A stretch of DNA of 64,000 nt from assembly GCA_965277425.1 (NCBI GenBank), contig CBDICR010000007.1, positions 124,001-188,000 on the forward strand, in the 5' to 3' direction. The notes beneath the pieces are model-generated. The model ran no database searches. It worked only from the letters and a program-made list of their open reading frames with translations, and had not been told where the DNA came from. Shown here piece after piece: positions 49,189 to 59,675 of the stretch. The number at the start of each line of letters is the position of its first letter. Within the stretch, counting starts at the first letter, position 1. The translations under genes were made by a program, and so were the position numbers. Source of the DNA: Poindextera sp965277425 (lineage in GTDB: Bacteria > Pseudomonadota > Alphaproteobacteria > Caulobacterales > Caulobacteraceae).

Positions 49189-49583
49189 CCCCAGTCAGGG
49201 CCGCCTCAAGGCTCGCCCTCAAGGACAGCCTAACCGGCCGCGGCGAAACGATCGCGGATAGAGGTGATGAACCCGGCGAAAAGCCTGTTGAAGCCGGCCG
49301 CGCCGGCGCCGAAGACCGACTTGTCACGACCTCTTGATCGTCTAGCCTTGTTTGACGTTGCGTCAGCCCGAGCTTTAGGCAAGAGGACTGCGGCTGGGGC
49401 GGGTTTGGCGCGGCGTTGTTGCGCCTTGCCATGCCAATAGAATTACTGTTTCTACGCCGGCGCCCAAAAATGGACGCTCGGCGCGAAAACGTGCGAGAAT
49501 CGAGTTTTCGCCTGGCGGCGGGGCCGTCGCCGGCGGCGAGGTCGGATCGGGTCTAAAGGACGGATTGAAAAGGTATAGCCCGG
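49189..49583. other. Intergenic region upstream of gltB
   Basis: 395 bases without a supported gene. It presumably holds the gltBD promoter. The small palindrome TGACG-TTG-CGTCA (49353-49365) is the only structural feature noted. AAAGG about 10 bases before the gltB ATG is a weak ribosome site. No start of transcription can be fixed from sequence. Confidence 0.4.
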
Positions 49584-52500
49584 ATGGGGTTTAGGCGAGA
49601 TCAGGGTCTCTATGACCCGCGGAACGAACATGATGCGTGCGGCGTAGGGTTTGTGGCCAATATCAAGGGCCGCAAATCGCACGACATCATTCGTCGCGGG
49701 CTGGAGATCCTGCTCAACCTGAACCATCGCGGCGCGGTCGGCGCCGACCCGCTGGTCGGCGACGGCGTCGGCTGCCTGATCCAGATCCCGGACGCCCTGA
49801 TCCGCGACTGGGCGGAACGCGAGGGCCTGACCCTGCCGCCGCCGGGCGACTACGGCGTGGCCATGTGCTTCCTGCCGCAGGAGCCTGAGGCGCGCGAGTT
49901 CGCCGTCCACCAGTTCGAGCATTTCATCGCCGTCGAGGGCCAGACCCTGGTCGGCTGGCGCGAAGTGCCGACCAATGCGGCGGGGCTCGGCAAGACCGTG
50001 CTGGACGAGATGCCGCTGATCCGCCAGGCGATCATCGCCCGCGGCCATGGCGCGCGCGACCAGGACGCCTTCGAGCGCAAGCTCTTGGTCATCCGCAAGC
50101 AGACGCAGAACCCGCTGGAGGAGCAGGCGAGGCGCCACAACCTGCCGGGGCTGACCGAGCTCTACATGCCGTCCTGCTCGTCGCGCACGGTGGTCTATAA
50201 GGGCCTGCTGCTGGCGCGGCAGTTGGGGACCTTCTACGGCGACCTGACCAATCCGCTGACCGAGACGGCGCTGGCCCTGGTGCACCAGCGGTTCTCGACC
50301 AACACCTATCCGTCCTGGAAGCGCGCCCACCCCTACCGGTTCATCGCCCACAACGGCGAGATCAACACCGAGCGCGGCAACGCCAACTGGATGAACGCGC
50401 GCCGCCGCACCATGGAATCGGCGCTGCTCGGTCCCGACCTCGACAAGATGTGGCCGTTGATCAAGGAGGGCGACAGCGACACCGCCAAGCTCGACAACGC
50501 GCTCGAGCTGCTGATCGCCGGCGGCTATCCGCTGGCGCACGCGATGATGATGCTGATCCCGGAGGCCTGGGCCGGCAATCCGCTGATGGACGCCAAGCGC
50601 AAGGCTTTCTACGAATATCACGCCGCCCTGATGGAGCCCTGGGACGGGCCGGCGGCGATCGCCTTCACCGACGGCCGCCAGATCGGCGCCACCCTCGACC
50701 GCAACGGGCTGCGTCCGGCGCGCTTCTGCTGCACAGACGACGGCCATGTGATCATGGCCTCGGAATCCGGCGTCTTGCCGATTCCGGAGGAGAAGATCAC
50801 CCGCAAGTGGCGGCTGCAGCCGGGCAAGATGCTGCTGATCGACCTGGAGCAGGGCCGCATCGTCGAGGACGACGAGATCAAGTCCGCCCTCGCCGCCGCC
50901 GAGCCCTATGACGCCTGGCTGAAGCAGACCCAGTACAAGCTGGAGGAGCTGCCCGATCCCGTCGCGCGCACCGAGCCCGCCCTGATCAACGACCCGGCCG
51001 CCCTGCTCGATCGCCAGCAGGCCTTCGGCTACACCCAGGAGGACATCCAGTTCTTCCTGGAGCCGATGGCGCAGACCGGCGAGGACCCGGTGGGCTCGAT
51101 GGGGACCGACACGCCGCTGGCGGCGCTGTCCCGGCGCCCGAGGCTGCTCTACGACTATTTCAAGCAGAGGTTCGCCCAGGTCACTAATCCGCCGATCGAC
51201 CCGATCCGCGAAGAGCTGGTGATGTCGCTGGTCTCGATGATCGGGCCAAGGCCCAACCTGCTCGGCCACCAGGCCGGCGCCCACAAGCGGCTGGAAGTCT
51301 CCCAGCCGGTGCTGACCAACGCCGATCTTGAGAAGATCCGCTCGATCTCGACCCTGGTGGACGGCGCCTTCCGCACCGCGACCATCGACATCACCGGGCC
51401 GGCCGAACACGGCGATGTCGGCCTGGAGCGGGCGGTCGAACGCATCTGCCGCGAGGCGACCGACGCGGTCCTGGCCGACAACAACATCCTGATCCTGTCC
51501 GACCGGGCCTTGTCGGCCGAACGCAACGCCATCCCGGCGGCGCTGGCCACTGCGGCGGTGCACCATCACCTGATCCGCCAGGGCCTGCGCATGCAGACCG
51601 GCCTGGTGGTCGAGACCGGCGAAGCGCGCGAGGTGCACCACTTCTGCGTCCTGGCCGGCTACGGCGCCGAGGCGATCAACCCCTATCTCGCCTTCGAGAC
51701 CCTGGAACAGCTCCGTGTGCAGAACAATCTGCCGCTTAAGTCCTCCGAGGTGCAGAAGAACTACATCAAGGCCATCGGCAAGGGCGTCCTGAAGGTGATG
51801 TCCAAGATGGGCATCTCCACCTACCAGTCCTATTGCGGCGCCCAGCGCTTCGACGCGGTCGGCCTGGCCTCGACCTTCGTCGAAAAGTACTTCACCGGCA
51901 CCGACAGCCTGATCGAGGGCGTCGGCCTGGCCGAGATCGCCGCCGAGACGGTCAGGCGCCATCGCGACGCCTATGGCGACAATCCCATCTATCGCGACAT
52001 GCTCGACGTCGGCGGCGGCTACGCCTTCCGGCTGCGCGGCGAGGAGCACGCCTGGACGCCGGACTCGATCGCCAACCTCCAGCACGCCGTGCGTGGCGAG
52101 GCGCCGGACGCCTATGCCGCCTTCGCCGCCGGCATCAACGAACAGAGCGAACGGCTGCTCACCCTTCGCGGCCTGATGCGGCTGAAGCCCGCCGAGGCGC
52201 CGGTCGCCCTCGACGAGGTCGAGTCCGCCGCGCAGATCGTCAAGCGCTTCTCCACCGGGGCCATGAGCTTCGGCTCGATCAGCCGCGAGGCCCACACCAC
52301 GCTCGCCATCGCCATGAACCGCATCGGCGGCCGCTCCAACACCGGCGAGGGCGGCGAAGAGGCCGACCGCTTCAAGCCGCTGCCCAACGGCGATTCCATG
52401 CGTTCGGCGATCAAGCAGGTCGCCTCGGGCCGCTTCGGGGTCACGGCCGAATATCTGGTCAATGCCGACGACATCCAGATCAAGATGGCCCAGGGCGCCA

Positions 52501-54236
52501 AGCCCGGGGAGGGCGGCCAACTGCCCGGCTACAAGGTCGACAAGACCATCGCCCGCGTGCGCCATTCGACGGCGGGCGTCGGGCTGATCTCGCCGCCGCC
52601 GCACCATGACATCTATTCGATCGAGGACCTGGCGCAGCTCATCCACGACCTGAAGAACGTCAACCCCGAGGCGCGCGTCTCGGTGAAGCTGGTGTCGGAA
52701 GTGAACGTCGGGGTGGTCGCCGCCGGCGTCGCCAAGTGCCGCGCCGACCATGTGACCATCTCGGGCTACGAAGGCGGCACCGGCGCCTCGCCGCTCACCT
52801 CGCTCACCCACGCCGGCTCGCCCTGGGAGATCGGCCTGGCCGAGACCCAGCAGGCCCTGGTCGAGAACGGCCTGCGTGGCCGCATCGCCGTCCAGGCCGA
52901 CGGCGGCCTGCGCACCGGCCGCGACGTGGCGGTCGCCGCCCTGCTGGGCGCCGACGAGTTCGGTTTCGCCACCGCGCCGCTGATCTCGGTCGGCTGCATC
53001 ATGATGCGCAAGTGCCACCTGAACACCTGCCCGGTCGGGGTGGCGACCCAGGATCCGGTGCTGCGCGCCCGCTTCACCGGCCAGCCGGAGCACGTGATCA
53101 ACTACTTCTTCTTCGTCGCCGAGGAACTGCGCCTGATCATGGCCGAGATGGGCTTTCGCACCGTCAACGAGATGGTGGGACGGGTCGACCGGCTCGATGT
53201 CGCGCCTGCCGTCGATCACTGGAAGGCGGCTGGGATCGACCTTTCCCGGCTGCTGTATGAGGCCGAGGTCGAGCCGTCGGTGGCGCGCTGGAACTCGGAG
53301 CGGCAGAACCACGGCCTGGAGGCGGCGCTCGACCATGCGCTGATCGCCGCGGCGGGGCCGGCGCTCGACGGCGGCGCGCCGGTGCGCATCGAACAGTCGA
53401 TCCGCAACATCAACCGCACGGTCGGCGCCATGCTCTCCGGACAGATCGCCCGCCGGTTCGGCCATCAAGGCCTGCCGGACGGCGCCATCTCCGTGCGCTT
53501 CACCGGCGTCGCCGGCCAGAGCTTCGGCGCCTTTCTCGCCCATGGCGTCACCCTCGACCTGGTGGGCGACGCTAACGACTATGTCGGCAAGGGGCTCTCC
53601 GGCGGCCGCGTCATCGTGCGCCCGCCGGAGGACAGCGGGCGTGATCCGACCGAGAACATCATCGTCGGCAATACCGTCCTCTATGGCGCCATCGCCGGCG
53701 AGGCCTATTTCCTGGGCGTGGCCGGCGAGCGGTTCGCGGTGCGCAATTCCGGCGCGGTCGCGGTGGTCGAGGGCGTCGGCGACCACGGCTGCGAATACAT
53801 GACCGGCGGCGTCGTCGTGGTGCTTGGCGAGACCGGCCGCAACTTCGCCGCCGGCATGTCGGGCGGCGTGGCCTATGTCTACAATCCCGAGGGGCGGTTC
53901 GGCGCCCTGTGCAACCTGGCCATGGTCGACCTCGAACAGCTGGGGCCGTCGGCGTCGAACGCCCAGTCGGGCGACGAGACGCGCCGGCCGCGGCAGCGGG
54001 CCCTCGGCGCCCATGACGCCGGCATGGGCGACATGCTGGTCTTCGACGCCGAGCGCCTGCGCATCCTGGTCGAGCGGCATCTGCTGCACACCGGCAGCGC
54101 CCGGGCGCGCGCGCTGTTGGAAAACTGGGACGTGGCGTTGACCCACTTCGTCAAGGTGATGCCGAAAGACTATCGCCGCGCCTTGACGGATATCGAGGCC
54201 GAACGGCTGGCGGCCAAGACCGTCGCCGCGGAATAG
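49584..54236 (+). CDS. gltB: Glutamate synthase (NADPH) large subunit
   Basis: A 1550-residue enzyme that forms two glutamates from glutamine and 2-oxoglutarate. The catalytic Cys19 (DACGVGF) becomes the N-terminus after removal of an 18-residue propeptide; glutaminase domain to about 430, then the central and FMN domains (GGEEADRFKPLPNGDSMRSA, KPGEGGQLPGYKVDK). The 3Fe-4S cysteines are CIMMRKCHLNTC. The C-terminal GXGXXG-repeat beta-helix completes the normal length. Followed by gltD, 32 bases on. Confidence 0.97.
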   Translation: MGFRRDQGLYDPRNEHDACGVGFVANIKGRKSHDIIRRGLEILLNLNHRGAVGADPLVGDGVGCLIQIPDALIRDWAEREGLTLPPPGDYGVAMCFLPQEPEAREFAVHQFEHFIAVEGQTLVGWREVPTNAAGLGKTVLDEMPLIRQAIIARGHGARDQDAFERKLLVIRKQTQNPLEEQARRHNLPGLTELYMPSCSSRTVVYKGLLLARQLGTFYGDLTNPLTETALALVHQRFSTNTYPSWKRAHPYRFIAHNGEINTERGNANWMNARRRTMESALLGPDLDKMWPLIKEGDSDTAKLDNALELLIAGGYPLAHAMMMLIPEAWAGNPLMDAKRKAFYEYHAALMEPWDGPAAIAFTDGRQIGATLDRNGLRPARFCCTDDGHVIMASESGVLPIPEEKITRKWRLQPGKMLLIDLEQGRIVEDDEIKSALAAAEPYDAWLKQTQYKLEELPDPVARTEPALINDPAALLDRQQAFGYTQEDIQFFLEPMAQTGEDPVGSMGTDTPLAALSRRPRLLYDYFKQRFAQVTNPPIDPIREELVMSLVSMIGPRPNLLGHQAGAHKRLEVSQPVLTNADLEKIRSISTLVDGAFRTATIDITGPAEHGDVGLERAVERICREATDAVLADNNILILSDRALSAERNAIPAALATAAVHHHLIRQGLRMQTGLVVETGEAREVHHFCVLAGYGAEAINPYLAFETLEQLRVQNNLPLKSSEVQKNYIKAIGKGVLKVMSKMGISTYQSYCGAQRFDAVGLASTFVEKYFTGTDSLIEGVGLAEIAAETVRRHRDAYGDNPIYRDMLDVGGGYAFRLRGEEHAWTPDSIANLQHAVRGEAPDAYAAFAAGINEQSERLLTLRGLMRLKPAEAPVALDEVESAAQIVKRFSTGAMSFGSISREAHTTLAIAMNRIGGRSNTGEGGEEADRFKPLPNGDSMRSAIKQVASGRFGVTAEYLVNADDIQIKMAQGAKPGEGGQLPGYKVDKTIARVRHSTAGVGLISPPPHHDIYSIEDLAQLIHDLKNVNPEARVSVKLVSEVNVGVVAAGVAKCRADHVTISGYEGGTGASPLTSLTHAGSPWEIGLAETQQALVENGLRGRIAVQADGGLRTGRDVAVAALLGADEFGFATAPLISVGCIMMRKCHLNTCPVGVATQDPVLRARFTGQPEHVINYFFFVAEELRLIMAEMGFRTVNEMVGRVDRLDVAPAVDHWKAAGIDLSRLLYEAEVEPSVARWNSERQNHGLEAALDHALIAAAGPALDGGAPVRIEQSIRNINRTVGAMLSGQIARRFGHQGLPDGAISVRFTGVAGQSFGAFLAHGVTLDLVGDANDYVGKGLSGGRVIVRPPEDSGRDPTENIIVGNTVLYGAIAGEAYFLGVAGERFAVRNSGAVAVVEGVGDHGCEYMTGGVVVVLGETGRNFAAGMSGGVAYVYNPEGRFGALCNLAMVDLEQLGPSASNAQSGDETRRPRQRALGAHDAGMGDMLVFDAERLRILVERHLLHTGSARARALLENWDVALTHFVKVMPKDYRRALTDIEAERLAAKTVAAE

Positions 54237-54268
54237 ACGGCGAAACCCTAAAGCCTTGGAGTAAGACG

Positions 54269-55720
<1,452 letters not shown>

Positions 55721-55840
55721 ATCGGCTCTCAAAGTGATGGGAGAGCGAGTTCGGTCACTGTCAGGACGAGAGGGGCGCCTTGCCGGTTGGCCCGCACTGG
55801 CGAATTCCTCCAAGGATCATCGCCTGAGGAGGAGCAAGGA

Positions 55841-56158
55841 TTAGGTTAGTTCCAATTCGCGCACCTCGGCAAGCGCGGCACGCCCCTCAATCGCGGCCTT
55901 CGACAGGTCGTGGCTGGCTTGCATGTTGAGCCACATCTGGGGCGAAGTGCCAAAGACGCGGCCAAGGCGCAGCGCGGTGTCCGCGGTGATCGACTGTTGT
56001 TCCCGCACGAGCCGCTCAATCCGGGCGCGATCCTTCAATCGCATTGCCTTGGCGAGGCGGCCTGGGGTGATGCCGTGCGGAACCATGAAGTCCTCGCGAA
56101 GAACCTCGCCAGGGTGGGGAAGCGGACTTTCGAAGTCGGCGTACTCATATGCACTCAT
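55841..56158 (-). CDS. higA: HigA-type antitoxin (XRE helix-turn-helix)
   Basis: A 105-residue HTH protein with the HigA opening HPGEVLREDFM and helix-turn-helix ITPGRLAKAMRLKDRARIER, then TADTALRLGRVFGTSPQMWL. HigA represses its own operon and neutralises HigB. GGAGGATATT precedes the ATG. It is 36 bases downstream of higB, the usual HigBA order. Confidence 0.93.
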   Translation of the reverse strand: MSAYEYADFESPLPHPGEVLREDFMVPHGITPGRLAKAMRLKDRARIERLVREQQSITADTALRLGRVFGTSPQMWLNMQASHDLSKAAIEGRAALAEVRELELT

Positions 56159-56194
56159 AATATCCTCCAGATTAGATAGGTAATATTGTCCAGG

Positions 56195-56467
56195 TTAGTG
56201 GTAGTCGCCGAACCAGACCTCTTCCGGACCCTTCTCTCCCCAGATGAAAGTTATCCGATATTGCATGTTAACACTGATCGACCAGAGCTTGCCGACGAGG
56301 TGAAGCCGGTTGCCAGGCGGGGTGTGCATGTCCTCCACCCTTACGGCGCCATCCAACTGGAGTAACCGCCGCCGAGCCGCCCGCGCCAGGCCGTCTGGCA
56401 AGCCTTTCAGGCGGCGACCTTTGAAGATCGCTTCGGCCTCACGGCCTTTCCAGCTTTGGATGGTCAC
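56195..56467 (-). CDS. higB: HigB/RelE-family mRNA interferase toxin
   Basis: A 90-residue toxin with HigB features: LHLVGKLWSISVNMQYRITF and the C-terminal WFGDYH. It cuts mRNA in translating ribosomes. GTG start at 56467 directly next to a large palindrome, so the promoter, operator and start are compressed. No clear ribosome site. First gene of higBA. Confidence 0.9.
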   Translation of the reverse strand: MTIQSWKGREAEAIFKGRRLKGLPDGLARAARRRLLQLDGAVRVEDMHTPPGNRLHLVGKLWSISVNMQYRITFIWGEKGPEEVWFGDYH

Positions 56468-56475
56468 GGATCAAG

Positions 56476-56527
56476 TGTAGCGATAGGCGACACGCTACGC
56501 AAGCAAAATGTGTCGTGTATCGCTACA
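56476..56527. promoter_or_regulatory. Long interrupted palindrome upstream of higBA
   Basis: TGTAGCGATAGGCGACAC (56476-56493) and GTGTCGTGTATCGCTACA (56510-56527) are inverted copies matching at 16 of 18 positions, with a 16-base spacer. GTAGCG and CGCTAC inside the left arm form a smaller second palindrome. It begins 9 bases upstream of the higB start and is the likely HigA operator. Confidence 0.6.
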
Positions 56528-56539
56528 TGCGCGGCTTGG

Positions 56540-56640
56540 AAAATGGGGACAGAAAATGGGGACATAAACGACTTTTTGCTCCTCAAGCCTGCGCTTTTCA
56601 CCGACTTGCAGCGCAGGAAAGGCGTGTGTGTCCCCAATTT
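56540..56640. repeat. REPIN-like repeat with inverted GGGGACA copies and inner hairpin
   Basis: AAAATGGGGACA occurs twice in direct order (56540-56551, 56553-56564) and once inverted with one change as TGTCCCCAATTT (56629-56640). Between them CCTGCGC (56588-56594) pairs with GCGCAGG (56611-56617). Two inverted conserved ends around a variable hairpin is the layout of REP doublets mobilised by RAYT transposases; no such transposase gene is in the window. Confidence 0.55.
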
Positions 56641-56701
56641 CTCTCAGATTCCTCTTGCACCTCAGGGGTCGTCCACATGTCCTCCCATTAAGGGTTTGGC
56701 C

Positions 56702-57655
56702 GTGACCACCGAGTACGCCCGACACCTCGCCGACCTGCACGCGGGCTTCGAAGCCCCGGCCGAGCAGATCGCCGCCGCCGCCCGCGCGGTAACCCACAGT
56801 CCGATTCTCGCCATGCGGCGCATCGTCCATGGCGAGGCCAACGAGGTTTATGACATCGGCTTCGAAAGCGGCCGTAACGTCATCCTGCGGATCGCCAGGC
56901 GCGTCGAGGCAGTCTTCGAGAAGGAAGCCTGGGCGATCGGCCGTTGCCGCGCGCTGGGAATGGCGGTCCCCGAGGTCCTGTCGGTGCAGAGCCTGCAAGG
57001 CGAGGCAGAGGCCTTGGAACTCTGCTTCCTGGAAAAGCTTCCCGGCCAGCGTCTCTCCGACAGCCTGTCCCTGCCGCGGGAGGTTCTGCGCTCGGTGGTG
57101 CGGGAACTCGGCGAGCAGATCTCGCGGATGCACGCCATCGGGCCAAGCGACCTCGGCGACGCCGTGCGGTTCTTCGAGAATGACACCGACGACTTTCTCG
57201 CCACTGAAGCCGAGTTCGTTGAACTGGGTGGAAACGCCGGCCTGGACCGGCGGGCGCTGCAGCGCGCCTTCCGTTTCTTCGAGACCGTGATGGCGCGGCA
57301 TGCGCCGCTGCCGCACAGCGTCACCCATAACGACCTTCGCGCCTGCCATGTGCTTGTGCATGAAGGCCGGCTCTCAGGCATCATCGATTTCGGTCAGGTC
57401 TCCATGGACTCGCCCATCAACGAGTTCGCCAAATGGGACTATTGGGAGGACCCCGCCCTGCCGGTCGCCTGGCTGCAGGAGGGCTATAGCGACAAAAGTC
57501 TGTTCGGAGCGGGCTATGTCGAGCTTTTCCAGGCCTTTCGCATCGCCAACGCGCTCTGGGCCCTGCGATGGTACGCGCTCACCGGCTTCGCGGCAGGCGT
57601 GGACCGCGCCGCAGTAGACCTTACCGGATACCTTGCCGAGATCGGCGTCGGTTAG
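56702..57655 (+). CDS. Aminoglycoside phosphotransferase-like kinase (APH/choline kinase family)
   Basis: A 317-residue protein with the APH fold: VHGEANEVYDIGF (nucleotide-binding strands), VILRIARR (Lys replaced by Arg), catalytic HNDLRACHVLV (H209, D211) and metal-binding IDFGQ (D229). The Asn five residues after the catalytic Asp in canonical HxDxxxxN is His216 here. The GTG start at 56702 gives a family-like length; the upstream part of the frame runs through the repeat region and is not used. The substrate could be a small alcohol, sugar or antibiotic. Confidence 0.8.
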   Translation: MTTEYARHLADLHAGFEAPAEQIAAAARAVTHSPILAMRRIVHGEANEVYDIGFESGRNVILRIARRVEAVFEKEAWAIGRCRALGMAVPEVLSVQSLQGEAEALELCFLEKLPGQRLSDSLSLPREVLRSVVRELGEQISRMHAIGPSDLGDAVRFFENDTDDFLATEAEFVELGGNAGLDRRALQRAFRFFETVMARHAPLPHSVTHNDLRACHVLVHEGRLSGIIDFGQVSMDSPINEFAKWDYWEDPALPVAWLQEGYSDKSLFGAGYVELFQAFRIANALWALRWYALTGFAAGVDRAAVDLTGYLAEIGVG

Positions 57656-57867
57656 GCTCCTGAACCCGCCATCAGCGCCGCCAAGCCCGCGCCAGGTCCG
57701 TGACGCTTTGGACCCGGGCGGCGGGGTTGGGGCGACAGGCCACCGTCATGGCGCGATACTGGGGGTCGGTCCCGCGAAATCCGGCCCGGCCGAGGCTGCC
57801 GGCGCGAGATCGGTCCGCTCATCGAAGGGCCGCATGTGACGCGTGAAGGTGTCGGGGTATCGACATG

Positions 57868-58356
57868 TCATGACGATGGCGCGCGCTCGGCGAGCGACAG
57901 GATCAAGGTTCGGGGATTGGTGATCGCGTTCATGAAGCCGTGGTGTTCGTAGAAGGCCTGAGCCTCCTGGGAAATCGCATGAACCAGCGCGCCTCGAACG
58001 CCCATGATCGAAGCGGCTTGCCGTACGCGAAGCACCGCATCTTGCAGAAGGGCGACGCCTAATCCCTTGCCCTGCATGGAACGGTCAACCGCCAGCCGTC
58101 CAAGGATCGCCATCGGAAGAGGGGCAGGCATGTTCCGCTTCATCCGGCCTGGGGCTTCGGCGGCGGCGAGCGCGCCGGAAGCGATGGCGTAATATCCCAC
58201 GACCTCATGGGTCCGCGTCGCCACCACATAGGTGCGCGATGCGCCAGACAACTGATTGGCTGCGGCGCGTCGCCGCAACCAATCATCCAGGGAGGTCACG
58301 CCGGAGTCGAACGCCGACAGGACATGGACGCCTGTGAGAAGCGTCGGCGCCGGCAA
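57868..58356 (-). CDS. GNAT acetyltransferase toxin (TacT-like)
   Basis: A 162-residue GNAT protein with the toxin-type N-terminal LSAFDSGVTSLDDWLRRRA and acetyl-CoA loop RSMQGKGLGVALL (Q/RxxGxG). TacT toxins acetylate aminoacyl-tRNA. It follows a DUF1778 antitoxin by eight bases, the standard pair. The start is TTG at 58356 with AGG at a workable distance; no ATG is available near it. Confidence 0.9.
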   Translation of the reverse strand: MPAPTLLTGVHVLSAFDSGVTSLDDWLRRRAAANQLSGASRTYVVATRTHEVVGYYAIASGALAAAEAPGRMKRNMPAPLPMAILGRLAVDRSMQGKGLGVALLQDAVLRVRQAASIMGVRGALVHAISQEAQAFYEHHGFMNAITNPRTLILSLAERAPSS

Positions 58357-58364
58357 CGGCGCGC

Positions 58365-58610
58365 CTAGCCCTTCCAGGGCTTCGGGGCTCGCATCAGCCG
58401 CTCATAGCCCTCGCCAGACGGGGGGTGATCCAGCACCGACAAGAACTGGGCGTAGGTCTCCGGATCGACCTTCACGAAGGCCTGGTCAAGAAGCGCATTT
58501 TCCGCGGCCTGACGAGCCGCCTCCACCATGAAATCCGAGCGCGTCTTGCCGTGCAAGCGCGCCGCCTGATCGATCAGGTCGCGCACGTCCTCGCGCACGC
58601 GAAGGTTCAC
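58365..58610 (-). CDS. DUF1778-type (TacA) antitoxin, N-terminus uncertain
   Basis: An 81-residue antitoxin with the ribbon-helix-helix domain NLRVREDVRDLIDQAARLHG and C-terminal toxin-binding tail DPETYAQFLSVLDHPPSGEG. The annotated start is GTG 58610. In the same frame, 15 codons earlier, an ATG at 58655 with a good AAAGAGA site is followed after three codons by TAG (58644-58646), and the codons after it (PKESSPTVTRA) look like native N-terminus. A CAG-to-TAG change is one explanation. Confidence 0.78.
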   Translation of the reverse strand: MNLRVREDVRDLIDQAARLHGKTRSDFMVEAARQAAENALLDQAFVKVDPETYAQFLSVLDHPPSGEGYERLMRAPKPWKG

Positions 58611-58683
58611 GGCGCGCGTGACCGTCGGCGAACTCTCTTTGGGCTATGCGGCCATTTCGATCTCTTTTCGATCATCATAGCAT

Positions 58684-58708
58684 GCCAGATACACGTTGTG
58701 TATCTGGC
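58684..58708. promoter_or_regulatory. Perfect palindrome upstream of the TacAT pair
   Basis: GCCAGATACAC (58684-58694) and GTGTATCTGGC (58698-58708) form a perfect 11-base inverted repeat around GTT. It sits 29 bases before the ATG at 58655 and is probably the autoregulatory operator of the antitoxin. Confidence 0.6.
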
Positions 58709-58845
58709 CGTGGTTTCAAGAGGCTCCCTCATCCATAGGAGACTTTGCCGAAATCCCGTGTGCGGCTATTTTCCAATAGCCCGCCAGTCCCGCGTTCGGG
58801 CAATGTCAGGTCAACAGGCCGGCACGGACGGCAGGGGAGGCGCAT

Positions 58846-59637
58846 ATGCCCATCGCGGCGGTCAATGGCCAGAAGATCTACTACGAAGACACGGGCGGCT
58901 CCGGCCCGGCGGTGATCTTTTCGCACGGTCTCTTCATGGACCACGAGATGTTCGCCCCGCAGGTGGACGCCCTGAAGTCGCAATACCGCTGCATTACCTG
59001 GGACGAGCGAGGTCACGCCGGCACGGCGTCCGACACACTGGCGCCCTTCACCTACTACGACTCCGCCGACGACCTCGCGGCGCTTTTGGCGCACCTGGGG
59101 ATCAAGCGGGCGGTGCTGGCCGGGATGAGCCAGGGCGGGTTCCTGTCGCTCCGCTGCGCGCTGACCCATCCTGAGATTGTCCGTGCGCTGATCCTGATCG
59201 ACACCCAGTCCGGGCAGGAAGACCCCGCCACGCTGGACGGTCACATGCAGCTGGCCAAGACCTGGGCCGAGTACGGCCTGAGCGATGACCTGGCGGCGAT
59301 CATCGAGGGCATCATCCTGGGAAACGACTGGGCCGGCGCCGCCGCTTGGAAGGCCAAGTGGAAGACGATCAAGCCGGTGAACATGCTGGGCTGCATGAGC
59401 ACGCTCGGGTCACGCGACGACGTCACTGCCGAACTGGGGCGGATCAAGGTCCCGTGCCTGGTGGTGCATGGCGACGCGGACGCGGCGATCAGTCTGAGCC
59501 TGGGTCGCGCCCTGGCCGCTGGCCTTGACGCCGAACTGGTGGTCGCGCCCGGCGCCGGCCACGCGGCCAACCTCACCCATCCGGCTGTGGTGAACTCGGC
59601 GATCGCCCGGTTCCTGGACACGCTCCCGCCCGTCTGA
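58846..59637 (+). CDS. Alpha/beta-hydrolase (3-oxoadipate enol-lactonase-like)
   Basis: A 263-residue hydrolase: oxyanion region FSHGLFMDHEMF, GHAGT, nucleophile elbow GMSQGGF and C-terminal DGDA/GAGHAAN with catalytic Asp and His. GGGGAGG lies before the ATG. It resembles the small lactonase/haloperoxidase branch, but the substrate is not clear. Convergent with the WYL regulator gene. Confidence 0.9.
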   Translation: MPIAAVNGQKIYYEDTGGSGPAVIFSHGLFMDHEMFAPQVDALKSQYRCITWDERGHAGTASDTLAPFTYYDSADDLAALLAHLGIKRAVLAGMSQGGFLSLRCALTHPEIVRALILIDTQSGQEDPATLDGHMQLAKTWAEYGLSDDLAAIIEGIILGNDWAGAAAWKAKWKTIKPVNMLGCMSTLGSRDDVTAELGRIKVPCLVVHGDADAAISLSLGRALAAGLDAELVVAPGAGHAANLTHPAVVNSAIARFLDTLPPV

Positions 59638-59675
59638 CCGGCCTCAAACGAACCGAGACGCGCGCCAGTCAGCCT

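Noticed and set aside
49148..49432. Reverse-strand frame before gltB
   Set aside because: Low-complexity, overlaps the end of the PIN toxin, no ribosome site and no motif.
49452..54146. 1564-codon open frame opposite gltB
   Set aside because: Codon-structure shadow of gltB; its composition is His/Asp/Gly-rich and shows no domain.
55725..55746. Small hairpin GCTCTC/GAGAGC after gltD
   Set aside because: Only six base pairs, ten-base loop and no T-run; too weak to call a terminator.
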